A DNA stretch of 64,000 bases from Psychrobacter sp. JCM 18903. GTDB lineage: Bacteria; Pseudomonadota; Gammaproteobacteria; Pseudomonadales; Moraxellaceae. Below the pieces are notes generated by a model that saw only the letters and a list, made by a program, of their open reading frames with translations, had not been told where the DNA came from and made no database searches. Positions 20,443 through 30,728 of this stretch are shown here, in pieces. Position numbers and translations under genes: made by a program. The stretch's first letter is position 1. Every line of letters starts with the position of its first letter. The stretch is taken from positions 88,088 to 152,087 of the forward strand of contig NZ_BAWJ01000009.1 in assembly GCF_000586475.1 (NCBI RefSeq), written 5' to 3'.

Positions 20443-21481
20443 TTAGGGTGATGGATTGGGATGCTGTGTATGCACGGCTTCAATCGCTTCCAATACTTCT
20501 GAGCTTAAGGTTAAATGGATACTATCGATGTTGGATTTTAGCTGCTCGATCGTAGTAGCGCCAATAATGTTACTGGTGACAAATGAGCGTGAGTTAACGA
20601 AAGCTAATGCCATCTGTGCCATATCTAAACCTGCATCTGCCGCTATTTTGGCGTATTGAGCAGTGGCTGATAGCGCTTCTTCATTGGTATAGCGCGCAAA
20701 GCGATCATACATCGTCAGACGCGCACCCGCTGGACGTTTGCCATCGAGATATTTACCAGATAAGACACCAAAGCCAAGCGGTGAATAAGCCAGTAGACCA
20801 CATTCTCACGGTGCGTAATCTCGGCCATAGCGACTTCATATAAGCGATTTAGCAAACTATAAGGATTTTGCACCGTGATAGGGGCGATCAAACCATTTTT
20901 ATCAGCCTCCCATAGGTAGCGCATCAGTCCCCAAGCGGTGTCGTTCGATAGTCCATAAGCGCGAATACGCCCTTTTTTAATCTCATCATTTAACGCTTGA
21001 ATGGTCTCTAGAAATGGTGTCAAATCATCTAATGGTTGCGCTGCCATCTCTTCGGTATAGCCAAGCTGACTAAAAAAATTCGCTTGCGTTCAGGCCAATG
21101 GAGCTGGTAAATATCAATATAATCGGTCTGCAAACGCTGAAGATTGCCATCGATGGCGCTGCTAATATGTTCGGCATTAAAACGCGTTTGCCCATCACGC
21201 AAAAAATCCATCGGCGATATTTTGCTAGCAAGGATAACTTTATCGCGCTGTTTGGTTTTATTAAACCATGTACCCATAAAGCGTTCAGTATCGCCTTGCT
21301 TGTCCTTATCCGGCGGCGATGGATACATCTCCGCCGTATCCCAAAAATTCACCCCTTCGCTTAGCGCCATGTCCATTTGTTCATGTGCTTGGGTCTCGGT
21401 ATTTTGCTGTCCCCATGTCATCGTGCCTAAACAAATCTTAGAAACTTTTTCATTGAGTTGTGGCAACATTTGATATTGCAT
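20443..21481 (-). CDS. tas: Tas-like NADP(H)-dependent aldo/keto reductase
   Basis: TIM-barrel oxidoreductase; resembles E. coli Tas along its length. Seen: 'ICLGTMTWGQQNTE', 'FWDTAEMYP' (catalytic Asp/Tyr), 'LASKIS' (Lys), 'DYIDIYQLHWPER' (His), 'TVQNPYSLLNR' and 'GATTIEQLKSNI'. Two one-base deletions (near 21080 and 20805) split it into three frames; each resumes on conserved sequence, e.g. 'LLAYSPLGFGVLSGKY' after the second. Tas suppresses tyrosine auxotrophy in E. coli, but its physiological substrate is unsettled. Confidence 0.9.
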
Positions 21482-21531
21482 ATGAATGTCCTTTGTAAAT
21501 GTATTTTTATAGCTGACAGTTTTTTAAGCGA

Positions 21532-22029
21532 TTACATGAGCTTTATACCAGTGACACCAGGCGGGGTAACCTTAAAGATTTTTACTTTAAATAACAGGGA
21601 TTGTCCGGCAAGGGGATGGTTAAAATCCACTTCGACTTGCTCGTCATCGAGTGCACTAATCGTACCCGGCAGCGTGTTTTTGCCTTTGTCTTCGAACTCT
21701 ACCATCATGCCGATTTCTGGATTATCAGCGATTAACGCAAACTGAGTACGGCTGAAATGTTGGATGTTGTCAGGATTCCAATCGCCAAATGCCTGCTCCG
21801 GCTCAAGGTGGGCAGAGCGCGTATCACCAGCACGCAGGTTCATTAATACCTGCTCAAAGCCAGGTAACAAACTTTCATCACCAATGGTGAGCGTCACAGG
21901 CGCATCACGGCTAAAGGTAGAATCAATCATCGTACCGTTCTCTAGTGATACTTCAAAGTGCAGCTTTACAAGGCTGCCAAAAGTGATACGGGTGTCTTCA
22001 TTGGGATTGATAAATTGTGAGTCGGTCAT
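21532..22029 (-). CDS. fkpB: FKBP-type peptidyl-prolyl isomerase, SlpA/FkpB-like
   Basis: 165 residues. FKBP fold split by an insert-in-flap domain: 'LVKLHFEVSLENGTMIDSTF', 'ESLLPGFEQVLMNLRAGD' then the flap 'EPEQAFGDWNPDNIQ' and the closing 'VDFNHPLAGQSLLFKVKI'. Cytoplasmic chaperone and prolyl isomerase. ATG 22029 is chosen; a TTG two codons earlier is in frame. In E. coli fkpB follows lspA; here ileS-lspA is about 2 kb away, with other genes in between. Confidence 0.9.
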   Translation of the reverse strand: MTDSQFINPNEDTRITFGSLVKLHFEVSLENGTMIDSTFSRDAPVTLTIGDESLLPGFEQVLMNLRAGDTRSAHLEPEQAFGDWNPDNIQHFSRTQFALIADNPEIGMMVEFEDKGKNTLPGTISALDDEQVEVDFNHPLAGQSLLFKVKIFKVTPPGVTGIKLM

Positions 22030-22177
22030 AGTCAACAGCCATTTATTACGGGATTAGGAATTGGTTTGGCAAATAATATAAGAAATGATAAGCCATCTTG
22101 GAGAGTATGTAAGCGTAAATAGTGTAACGCAAATAGTGTAATATATTTGGCAATTCTAAGAGCAGGCAGGGGTTTTT

Positions 22178-22849
22178 ATGGTAAATAAGCAACAAGGTCA
22201 CATTAAAAAGTGGCAAGACGACAAAGGCTTTGGTTTTATCGAAACACAGAATGGTGATTCAATATTCTTTCATATCAATGAGTTTAAAGCGCGTCGTCGC
22301 CCTGAGGTCGGTGAGCCCGTTGTTTTTACGTTTGGGCAAGACAACCAAGGGCGTATGCAAGCAAAAGATGTACAAGAGCTGAGCTTTGTGCAGCAAAAAA
22401 TGGCGCAAAAAAATCAGAAAATCCGTCAGCGTAATCACAAACGTAGTATGCAAGCAGACTTTGAAGCGGGACAAAAAAAACGTTTGTTCCTTGGTGTGGG
22501 CTTTTATGGCGTATTAATCTTGTTGGCTGCCATGAACAAGCTCAGCTGGCTGGTTGTGGGTTGGTATGTGGCATTGGGTCTCATTACTTATATGATGTAT
22601 GCCAAGGACAAAGCCGCTGCTCAGAATAATGATTGGCGCACACCTGAATCAACCTTGCATCTGCTAAGTGCGCTGGGCGGTTGGGTGGGCGCGATGGTTG
22701 CGCAGACGTATCTACGCCACAAGTCGCAAAAGCCTGAATTTCGAGTGGCGTATTATTTAACTGTCGTAATTAATATGGCGGGGTTATTGTTTATATTGAC
22801 AGGAGGAAGCTTGAAATTTTTGCAAGGATTACTTGATTCTTTGGTATAA
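22178..22849 (+). CDS. Cold-shock domain fused to a DUF1294 membrane domain
   Basis: 223 residues. N-terminal cold-shock (OB) domain with RNP1 'KGFGFIE' and RNP2-like 'IFFHINEF' in residues 6-65, a basic Gln/Lys-rich linker (about 70-100), then a membrane domain: two hydrophobic segments (about 103-140), the DUF1294 signature 'YAKDKAAAQNNDWRTPE' and 'LLSALGGWVGAMVAQ', and a last helix. This fusion is known in proteobacteria. It would hold a nucleic-acid-binding domain at the inner membrane; function not established. RBS AGGCAGG... precedes the ATG. Confidence 0.88.
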   Translation: MVNKQQGHIKKWQDDKGFGFIETQNGDSIFFHINEFKARRRPEVGEPVVFTFGQDNQGRMQAKDVQELSFVQQKMAQKNQKIRQRNHKRSMQADFEAGQKKRLFLGVGFYGVLILLAAMNKLSWLVVGWYVALGLITYMMYAKDKAAAQNNDWRTPESTLHLLSALGGWVGAMVAQTYLRHKSQKPEFRVAYYLTVVINMAGLLFILTGGSLKFLQGLLDSLV

Positions 22850-22885
22850 AAGCACTTGTTTATTTATCATAGTGAGCGGTGTAGT

Positions 22886-22935
22886 TTTGATGTTTAATGC
22901 TTAAGTCTAAAATAAACGGCTGATGAAACATCAAA
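22886..22935. repeat. Ten-bp inverted repeat with 30-base spacer
   Basis: TTTGATGTTT (22886-22895) and its exact complement AAACATCAAA (22926-22935) lie between the cold-shock fusion gene and the GST gene. No T run follows. Could be an operator for the GST gene or a weak hairpin. Confidence 0.4.
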
Positions 22936-23065
22936 GTTTTATATCTTGAGTGGCTGGTTGCCGTGCATTGGTATTTTGTGCGAGTATGATGAATTATACG
23001 CAACAAGCACGACTGTGAAAGATAAACCTTAAATGGATTTCATTAATAATAAAAGGCGAACGCAA

Positions 23066-23677
23066 GTGATTACTTTATACAAATACACCCATCCAAGTCG
23101 CGCTGAAACAGTCATTTGGGCATTGCAGGAGCTGGGCTTAGAGTATGAGACCAAAGAAATAGATGGCAAAAAAGGGGAGCAGCGAAGTCCTGAGTTTTTA
23201 GCCGTTAACCCCTTTGGTAAAATCCCTACCATCACACATGAAGGCAAACATTTTACTGAGTCGTTGGCTATTATTGAATATCTCAATGAGTTACACCCTG
23301 ACAAACCTTTGACACCAAACACAGCAGATGAGAACTTCGCTGAGAAAAACTATAAACTTCGCCAAGTAATTTCATTTGGCATGATCGAGATTGAGAGTTA
23401 TCTATGGATACTCACCAAAATCAAGGTATTAGACAATTATGAAAACTGGCCTGAGGGCACCGCTAACAACTGCATGAAGTGTATCCAAAAAGCCCTACCA
23501 ATTGCTTATGCTTGGGTAGATGAGCAGGAGTATATAGCGGGGGACAGCTTTACGCTGGCAGACATTTATTATCAGCATTTGTTTTCATGGTTGAAGATGC
23601 TGGGCGTTGCGTTGCCTGAGCAGGTTCAAGATTATCTTAAAAAATTATCGAAGCGTGAGAAATTTCCTAAGAGGTAA
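23066..23677 (+). CDS. Glutathione S-transferase family protein
   Basis: About 203 residues from a GTG start at 23066, chosen because AAAAGGCG lies at the right distance; an in-frame ATG at 23033 would add 11 residues. N-terminal thioredoxin-like domain: 'ITLYKYTHPSRAETVIWAL', the cis-Pro 'GKIPTI' and the glutathione gamma-Glu contact 'ESLAIIEYL'. C-terminal helical domain with 'FTLADIYYQHL'. Substrate unknown. Ends at a strong bidirectional terminator facing lspA. Confidence 0.88.
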   Translation: MITLYKYTHPSRAETVIWALQELGLEYETKEIDGKKGEQRSPEFLAVNPFGKIPTITHEGKHFTESLAIIEYLNELHPDKPLTPNTADENFAEKNYKLRQVISFGMIEIESYLWILTKIKVLDNYENWPEGTANNCMKCIQKALPIAYAWVDEQEYIAGDSFTLADIYYQHLFSWLKMLGVALPEQVQDYLKKLSKREKFPKR

Positions 23678-23760
23678 TCAATCATGACTTTCAGCTTTTA
23701 AGAGTGGCGTATAGGCGCAATACTCTATGCCAATAGTCTTTATCAGAAAAAATGATGAAT

Positions 23761-23798
23761 AAAAAAGGTGGGTTACGACTGAGTAATCCACCTTTTTT
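23761..23798. terminator. Bidirectional terminator GST / lspA
   Basis: Sixteen-base arms (AAAAAAGGTGGGTTAC and near-complement) with a six-base loop and A/T tails on both sides, between convergent genes. Confidence 0.9.
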
Positions 23799-23839
23799 AT
23801 TTATTTATAAATTGAATTAATATTTCTAGCTGTAGACGG

Positions 23840-24487
23840 TTACGACCGTGGCATTTCACGCTTTTTTTCTAAAAATAGCATGTCAATGACAATCAACGCT
23901 ACACCGATACTAATGCCCATATCCGCAATATTAAAGATAGGGTAATGCCAGACATCAGCGTTGTGTACATGGATGAAGTCGATGACGTGACCATGTAGCA
24001 AGCGGTCAATGAGATTGCCAACCGCACCGCCGAGCACTAGCGCTAGACCTGTCGATAGTAGCTTGGCTTGGCGCGGGGCTTTTATCAGGTAGCCAATTAA
24101 AAATAGCGACATTATCAATGCCAGTCCCGAAAAAAACCACTTCTGCCAACCACCAGCATCTGCCAAAAAGCTAAATGCCGCGCCATAGTTGTATGCCAAT
24201 GTCCAATTCAGAAAAGGCTCAATCACAGGTACTGGCTCATGAAAAGTCAGTTTAGTTTCAGCCAGCCACTTCGTCCATTGATCGATAATTAGCACGACCA
24301 ACGATAGGAGATACCACGTAAACGCACGACGGCCATTCGCAATCATTTTTGGCGTCTTATTCAGACGACTTTTCGGTGTCGTTGAGCTGCCTGTAGTTGC
24401 ATGAGCTGGCTCAGGTGATTTATCGACTTCACCATATGGCGGCTTGTTGTCTGATGATTCTGTTGAGTTAGGCGTATGGTTAGGCAT
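23840..24487 (-). CDS. lspA: Lipoprotein signal peptidase (SPase II)
   Basis: Inner-membrane aspartyl protease that cleaves prolipoproteins at the lipobox Cys. Catalytic aspartates seen in 'GNLIDRLLHGHVIDF' and 'FNIADMGI'; also 'NYGAAFSFL' and four hydrophobic helices. The start ATG at 24487 overlaps the ileS stop by eight bases, so translation is probably coupled. The N-terminus carries about 50 extra polar residues before helix 1, rich in Ser, Thr, Pro and Lys, longer than the compact E. coli enzyme. ileS-lspA is the classical order. Confidence 0.95.
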   Translation of the reverse strand: MPNHTPNSTESSDNKPPYGEVDKSPEPAHATTGSSTTPKSRLNKTPKMIANGRRAFTWYLLSLVVLIIDQWTKWLAETKLTFHEPVPVIEPFLNWTLAYNYGAAFSFLADAGGWQKWFFSGLALIMSLFLIGYLIKAPRQAKLLSTGLALVLGGAVGNLIDRLLHGHVIDFIHVHNADVWHYPIFNIADMGISIGVALIVIDMLFLEKKREMPRS

Positions 24488-27324
24488 AGTGGCGCACCTC
24501 ACCATCACCGCTGACGTTAGTCACGCAGCGCGCGCATAGTTCTGGATGTGCACTATCGGTACCGATATCATCACGGATATGCCAGCAGCGTACGCACTTG
24601 GTGCCAGCTGCGGCGCTCACATTGACCACTAAGTCTACTGATTCATCCGTGCTACCGTCAGTTTGCTCATCTGTGCTTGTTTTATCGGCAGGAGCGTCGC
24701 TCATTGGTTTCAAAGTTGCATTACTAGTGATTAGTACAAAGCGCAGCTCTTCACCCAGCTTGGCCAAGCTTTCATGCATTGCACCGTCAGCATACAGATT
24801 AACATCGGCAGACAAGTTAGCGTTGATGATTTTTTCACCACGTGCGGTCTCGATATGTTTATTGACCATATCCTTTGCCAACATGATACGTTGCCAGTCA
24901 TCGTTGCTGATCGCGCTTAGCTCAAATTCTGGAAATTTATACCATTCTTCAGTAAACACATAACTGTCAGCACCATGCAATACTTCCCACGCTTCTTGTG
25001 CCGTGAATGACAAAATCGGCGTAATCCAGCGAATGAGTGCCTGAACGATATGGTAAATCGCCGTTTGCGCAGAGCGACGCGGCTGTCCATCAGTCTGAGT
25101 CGTATACTGACGATCTTTGATAATATCTAAATAGAAACTGCCCAAATCTTGCGAACAGAACGCAGTGATGTGCTGGGTGACTTGGTGAAAATCCATGGCA
25201 TCATAAGCACTGATGATTTGTGCTTGCACGGTTTGCGCGCGCTCAATGATGAATTTATCAAGGCTGACCAGCTCATTGATATCGACGCTGTTGGTCGCAG
25301 GATCAAAATCATCAGTGTTGGCAAGTAAGAAACGCAGGGTATTACGGATGCGGCGATATTGATCTATTGCCCCTTTAAATGATGCTTTACCCGCGCTCAT
25401 CTCATAACGATAGTCGCTTGATGCAATCCACAAACGCAGCATGTCCGCGCCTGTTTTGTTGATCTCTTCCTGCGGCGTGATGATATTGCCAAGTGATTTA
25501 CTCATCTTGCGACCGTTTTCATCAACCACAAAACCATGCGTCAGTACTTGCTTAAATGGTGGGCGGCCGTACATGGCTTCTGAAGTCAATAATGAAGTCT
25601 GGAACCAACACGATGTTGGTCAGAGCCTTCTAGGTAGATATCTGCTGGGTTGGTCAATTCATCGCGTTGTTCAAGTACGGCAAAATGCGTCGTGCCAGAG
25701 TCAAACCAAACGTCTAAGGTGTCGGTTGCTTTGTCATAGTCCGCGGCTTCCGCCCCTAAGAAATCTTCACAGCTGGCATCAAACCAAGATTCTACGCCGC
25801 CCGCATCGATTTTTTGTGCAGCGACTTCCATCAACTCAAGCGTGTTTGGATGCAGCTCGCCTGTTTCTTTATGGGTAAAGAAAGTAATCGGCACGCCCCA
25901 TGTACGCTGACGTGAGATACACCAGTCTGGGCGACCCGTCATCATGGCTTCAATACGGTTTTGTCCCCATGCTGGTGTCCAGCTTACTGCTGGAATATCA
26001 GCAAGCGCACGCTCACGCAGACCTTTGGTTTCCATATTAATAAACCACTGCGGCGTTGCGCGGAAAATAATCGGCGACTTATGACGCCAGCAATGTGGAT
26101 AGCTGTGCTCAATCTTGGTATGACTGATTAGATGTCCATTGTCATGCAGTGCGGCGATGATTTTTGGATTGGCTTTGTAGATGTGCTCGCCCGCAAATAC
26201 CGCTGCGCTGTCCAGATAAACGCCCGTACACTGACTGGGTTTTCAACGGGTAAGTTATATTTAAGACCGACGATATAATCGTCAAGACCGTGACCGGGTG
26301 CTGTATGGACGAGGCCAGTACCACTATCTGTGGTTACGTGATCTCCTAGGATAAGCGGTACTTGACGGTCTGCAATCAGTGGATGCTGGGCACGCAAGCC
26401 TTCAAGCTCGCGCCCAGATACGGTCGCTAGCACGCCTTGATTGCTAAGTTTGAGTTCCGTTAATGCTGTTTCAACCAAGTCCGCGGCTAATAGCAAATTA
26501 CCTTTTTCAGTCGCCACCACGCTATAGTTGTGTTCAGGATGTACAGAGATGGCTTGGTTAGCAGGTAGCGTCCAAGGGGTCGTCGTCCAAATAACAGCGG
26601 CGATATTGCCTGCTACATCAGCCAACGAGGCAACCTTATCCGTATCTAAAACATCGAAGCTCACATAGATAGCATCAGACACTTTATCTTGGTATTCCAC
26701 TTCCGCCTCAGCCAGCGCAGAGCTACAGTCTAAGCACCAGTTGACCGGCTTCATACCGCGAGTCACATGACCATTGTCATAAATTTTGGCCAATGCGCGC
26801 ACGATGTTGGCTTCTTGATGGAAGTTCATCGTTAGATAAGGATTGTCCCAATCACCAAACACGCCTAGACGTTTAAAATCCGCCTTTTGCAATTCAATCT
26901 GGGTACTCGCATACTCGCGGCACAGGCCACGGAATTCAGTGGCGGAGACTTTTTGACCAACCTTGCCGACTTTGGCTTCGACCTTTTGCTCGATAGGCAG
27001 ACCATGACAGTCCCAACCAGGGACATAAGGCGCATCAAAGCCGGATAGCGTTTTTGACTTCACGATAATGTCTTTGAGTACTTTATTAACCGCGTGACCC
27101 AAGTGAATCTGACCGTTGGCGTAAGGAGGGCCATCGTGCAAAATGTATTTGGTCGCCCCAGCACGTGCCTGACGAATTTTGCCGTACACATCATCCGCTT
27201 CCCAAGCAGCAAGCCAATCTGGCTCACGCTTGGCAAGGTTGGCACGCATCGCAAATGGCGTATCGGCAAGGTTTAGCGTGTCTTTATAATCTTGGCTTGG
27301 CGTATCAGTACTTTTATCAGTCAT
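24480..27324 (-). CDS. ileS: Isoleucyl-tRNA synthetase
   Basis: Class I aminoacyl-tRNA synthetase, about 948 residues once repaired. Seen: HIGH motif '[13 protein letters not shown]', editing-domain sequence '[13 protein letters not shown]', 'GSDQHRG', KMSKS motif 'KMSKSLGN', and a C-terminal zinc site '[10 protein letters not shown]...CARC'. Two one-base deletions break the frame, near 26244 (expected '[19 protein letters not shown]') and near 25605 (expected '[13 protein letters not shown]'). An essential gene, so these are sequence errors. Followed by overlapping lspA. Confidence 0.97.
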
Positions 27325-27749
27325 AGAAGGTGTCTTTTTAGAAAATGGATTAAAAATCGATGTAAAGTCAGATGTGACATTTAGGGTAATGCTTAGCTGG
27401 CTGCTTAACCGTTGATGATCGCTTTCTCACTTATAATATATCGCTGTGCATCAACGTCATAAATATGCTTACGTCAATAATAAATGCTATCGAGACGAAT
27501 GCAACATAAAATATGCTTATGGATAATAAAATACCGTGATAGCAATAAACTAAAAAGAGGCAATGAGATTGCCAGCTATTATATGACAAAAAGGCTAGGG
27601 TAAAAAGAGCTGGTCAGTATTGTCCTTATTTTAGCCAAAACCAATCATTTATATGAGTGATGCATCACCTATTGAATCATACGGATGGCAAGTGCCATTG
27701 TCTATCGATTGGGCTCTAAATAATTGGACTCTAAACAGCAGGCTAAGCG
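27325..27749. other. ileS upstream region
   Basis: 425 bases without a gene between the thioredoxin-like gene stop and the ileS start, both on the minus strand. Must hold the ileS promoter. Long ileS leaders are common, but I could not identify a T-box or other riboswitch. ribF, often upstream of ileS, is absent here. Confidence 0.4.
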
Positions 27750-28306
27750 TTAAAAAACTGATGATAACCATAAGCGCAATTTCAGCGACCATAAGGGTTG
27801 AATGCCCGTCAAACCTTGAGTCATCTCGCCATTCTTTAATATGACATACGAAGGTGTCACTTGTCCTTGCCAATCAGCGAAGATGCTGCCTTCTTGATCA
27901 TTTATCGTCGTAAAGCGATAGCTGTTTTTATTAAGGTAGCGGTGCAGCTCTTGGTCAGTACCTGATTTAATAGCAATCGTAACGACCGGATAATCATTTG
28001 CGGCGGCAAGTCTGTCTATGGTCGGCGAGGTGATACTACAAATGGGACACCACGTGCCCCAAAAATACACCAGCGTTGGTTGTTCATTGCTCAGCGCCGC
28101 TAAGTCAACGACTTGCCCTTGATAATCGGTCAGTTGCAATTGCGGGTTGGCTGGCATGATAGCTGTCGCCACCAATTAATAGCGGTATAAATAACAGCAA
28201 ATACCAAGCCATATATGAGGATATTTTTAGCGATAGACAACCCCTTTTGCTTGGGTGTTTTCTTTGGCTTTTTAATGGATTTTTCAGTATCAGTATCAGT
28301 CGTCAT
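27750..28306 (-). CDS. Membrane-anchored thioredoxin-like protein (TlpA/ScsD type)
   Basis: About 185 residues. A Lys-rich cytoplasmic N-terminus, one membrane helix ('ILIYGLVFAVIYTAI'), then a periplasmic thioredoxin fold with active site W-C-P-I-C in 'YFWGTWCPICS' and cis-Pro 'VTPSYVI'. A one-base deletion near 28165 joins anchor and domain. Ends with 'SLKLRLWL', as in other TlpA/ScsD-like proteins. Probably a periplasmic disulfide oxidoreductase or reductase; its partner is unknown. ATG 28306 is chosen at 'MTTDTDTEKS'. Confidence 0.85.
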
Positions 28307-28376
28307 AATGGCTGCTTTTTTGCTATAGGTTTTGTATAAATGGCTTTGATAAGTGGTTGTTGATAGATAAAAATAA

Positions 28377-28396
28377 ACGGCTGAAATGTCAGCCGT
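28377..28396 (-). terminator. Probable terminator after the GNAT/nitrilase gene
   Basis: Perfect 8-bp stem ACGGCTGA / TCAGCCGT with a four-base loop; on the minus strand it runs into a T-rich stretch, 55 bases beyond the gene's stop. Confidence 0.65.
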
Positions 28397-28451
28397 ATTA
28401 TTCATAAACTTTATTAAACCGTGTTCAGTGTTGGTATTTTAAAATGACTGA

Positions 28452-30089
28452 TTAAGGTTTTTGCGCACGGTTTTGTAATGGATCACCGAGCAGGACACTA
28501 CCAGAGTTTTCGAGGCGCTCATCATCGCTTAGCTTACTGGCTGATACTTTAGATTTTCTTTTCCATTTCAAACTATACAAGTCATCACGGCGATCAAGCA
28601 GATTATGTACCGAGCCTTCGTTACGGACATGAATAAGCTTGTCTAAGTTCACATCTGAGAAGAATACCATCTCAGTGTTGGCAGTGGTTTCTGCCATAAT
28701 CGCATCATGCGGGAAAGCAAAATCTGATGGCGAGAAGATAGAGGACTGCGCATATTGAATATCGAGACTTTCAACCTGTGGTAAGTTACCAACCGAACCA
28801 CAAATCATCACATAGCATTCGTTTTCAATTGCACGTGCTTGGGCGCAGTGGCGCACGCGTAGATAGCCGTTTTGCGTGTCTGTCCAAAAAGGCACGAACA
28901 AGATGTCCATGTCATCAAGTGCCATGAGGCGGGCAAGCTCAGGGAATTCAACGTCATAACAGACCAAAATACCAATACGACCGGCATCGGTATCAAACAC
29001 CTTAACCTCGTCACCGCCTTCGATGACCCAAGCGCTACGCTCATGCGGGGTAATATGGATTTTGCGCTGCTCTTCGACCGTACCATCGCGGCGGCACAAG
29101 TAGCTGACATTATATAACGTATCGTCCTCGTCCAAGTACGGCATCGAGCCTGTAATGACGTTGACGTTGTAGCTGACCGCTAAATGCGATATCTCATTTT
29201 TAAACCATTCGGTATAACCGGCTAAAAATCGAATAGCGACGTTTTGATCCGTCGATTCACACAGACCCATCAGCGGTGCGTTAAAGAACTCTGGTAAACA
29301 AGCAAAGTCAGAGTTGTAATCAGCCATAATATCGACAAAGAATTCGACTTGCTGCAGCAGCTCTTCAGGTGACTCGACTTCACGCATTTGCCATTGGATG
29401 CCACCAATACGCACCTCAGACTTACGAGTGTTTGGCTTATAATCTTGTGGCTCATAATAAATATTTGCCCACTCAAGTAGAGTAGCAAAACCTTTAGATT
29501 GTTTATCGTCAGGCAAATAAGCCGTTAAGATACGCTTGACGATAAAGCCATTTGAGAGTTGGAAAGACAATGCAGAATCATGAATTTCACGAGCCGCGAC
29601 GGCTTCAATATATTCGCCAGGTGTGAGATCTTGATGGTTATGATAGTTCGGGATACGACCACCAGCCAAAATAGCTCGGAAGTTTAACTGGCGACACAGC
29701 TCTTTACGGGCATCGTATAATCGACGTCCTAGGCGATAACCACGGTATTCAGGGTCGATCAGCGCATCTAAACCGTAAATAGCATCGCCTTCAGGGTTGT
29801 CTCTGATAATCTCTTTATGACCAATCAAGTCGTCGTAGGTGTGCGGGTTAGAAAACGTGGCATAATCAACACGCATAGATAACACGATGCCAATCAATTG
29901 ATCATGATCAAATAAAGCGATCTGACCTTCAGGGAAGGCATCGATTAAGGTATTAATAGTGTTCTTTGACCATGCACCGCCCAAGTTGACATAGACACGA
30001 TCCATCAGTGCTTTTAATTGTGGATAGTCTTTTTTCTTGATTTCAGCGATGGTTAGATGAAAGTCGTCTAGTTTTTCTATTTTGCTCAT
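28452..30089 (-). CDS. GNAT acetyltransferase / carbon-nitrogen hydrolase fusion
   Basis: 545 residues from the ATG at 30089, which has AGGAAC upstream. N-terminal GNAT domain (about 10-200) with acetyl-CoA loop 'YRGYRLGRRLY'. C-terminal nitrilase-superfamily hydrolase (about 225-520) with the Glu-Lys-Cys triad visible as E267 'LPEFFN', K343 'RKIHITPHE' and C377 'LVCYDVEFPE'. This two-domain architecture is known in bacteria and may acylate and hydrolyse amine or amide compounds, but no substrate is established. The open frame extends 48 codons upstream, but that part translates a 15-bp tandem repeat and is judged non-coding. Confidence 0.88.
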   Translation of the reverse strand: MSKIEKLDDFHLTIAEIKKKDYPQLKALMDRVYVNLGGAWSKNTINTLIDAFPEGQIALFDHDQLIGIVLSMRVDYATFSNPHTYDDLIGHKEIIRDNPEGDAIYGLDALIDPEYRGYRLGRRLYDARKELCRQLNFRAILAGGRIPNYHNHQDLTPGEYIEAVAAREIHDSALSFQLSNGFIVKRILTAYLPDDKQSKGFATLLEWANIYYEPQDYKPNTRKSEVRIGGIQWQMREVESPEELLQQVEFFVDIMADYNSDFACLPEFFNAPLMGLCESTDQNVAIRFLAGYTEWFKNEISHLAVSYNVNVITGSMPYLDEDDTLYNVSYLCRRDGTVEEQRKIHITPHERSAWVIEGGDEVKVFDTDAGRIGILVCYDVEFPELARLMALDDMDILFVPFWTDTQNGYLRVRHCAQARAIENECYVMICGSVGNLPQVESLDIQYAQSSIFSPSDFAFPHDAIMAETTANTEMVFFSDVNLDKLIHVRNEGSVHNLLDRRDDLYSLKWKRKSKVSASKLSDDERLENSGSVLLGDPLQNRAQKP

Positions 30090-30114
30090 AATGTTCCTGT
30101 TTTGGATCTTTATT

Positions 30115-30159
30115 AATTTTAGTGATATCAATTTTAGTGATATCAATTTTAGTGATATC
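30115..30159. repeat. 15-bp tandem repeat, three perfect copies
   Basis: Unit AATTTTAGTGATATC repeated at 30115-30129, 30130-30144 and 30145-30159, all identical. It lies 25 bases upstream of the GNAT/nitrilase start codon, so probably in its leader or promoter. Copy-number change could alter spacing or expression. Confidence 0.9.
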
Positions 30160-30728
30160 AAATAGCATGCGTTGCCACAATTCAGTTGGCAATTTTTTTG
30201 TGTAAAAAAAAGTGATAAAAATATTCCAATCATAAAATATTACCGTTACAATCAATTATCATTGTATTTACAATAAGTTATGAAGATAATTTATCTTATG
30301 ACTTCTGTCAGCTTTGGCGTTACTGACGTGTTTTTTGAACCTCATATCATTTTAAAGTAGCTATAAATTTAAATTGAAGTGTCTGTAAATTAAATTAGCT
30401 ATGAATTGAAGTAACTATAAAATTTTTCATAATGTTCACAAACAGTCGTTGGGGTTAATACAAGCCAAGTGTTTGGTACAGCTTCTAACCTGAGGATGTC
30501 AGTATAGATCTTCTATTAGCTTAACATTATTTTTAAATAGCATATCTTAGGGCGCTTCGTTTTGGTCTATTTGTTTTGCTGGTTATCATAACAAGCTACT
30601 CAAGTAATGACAGTTTAACGTGGTAACTATTTGCTACGTTTTTGTGAGTCGCTGTCTTTTTTCATTGGGGCGTCGTTGTGTTTGTTTTGTTTAGCCGTAT
30701 TTAATCGGTTTTTTAGGATTTTTTTATT
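30160..30728. other. Divergent region GNAT-nitrilase / BLUF
   Basis: About 570 AT-rich bases between divergent genes. Contains two loosely repeated blocks around 30360-30420 (TAGCTAT-AATT-GAAGT). Holds both promoters; no gene seen. The length is generous for a simple promoter pair. Confidence 0.4.

Noticed and set aside
30090..30233. N-terminal extension of the GNAT/nitrilase protein (repeated Ile-Ser-Leu-Lys-Leu)
   Set aside because: It is simply the translation of a 15-bp tandem repeat upstream of a well-placed ATG with AGGAAC; no credible protein sequence.
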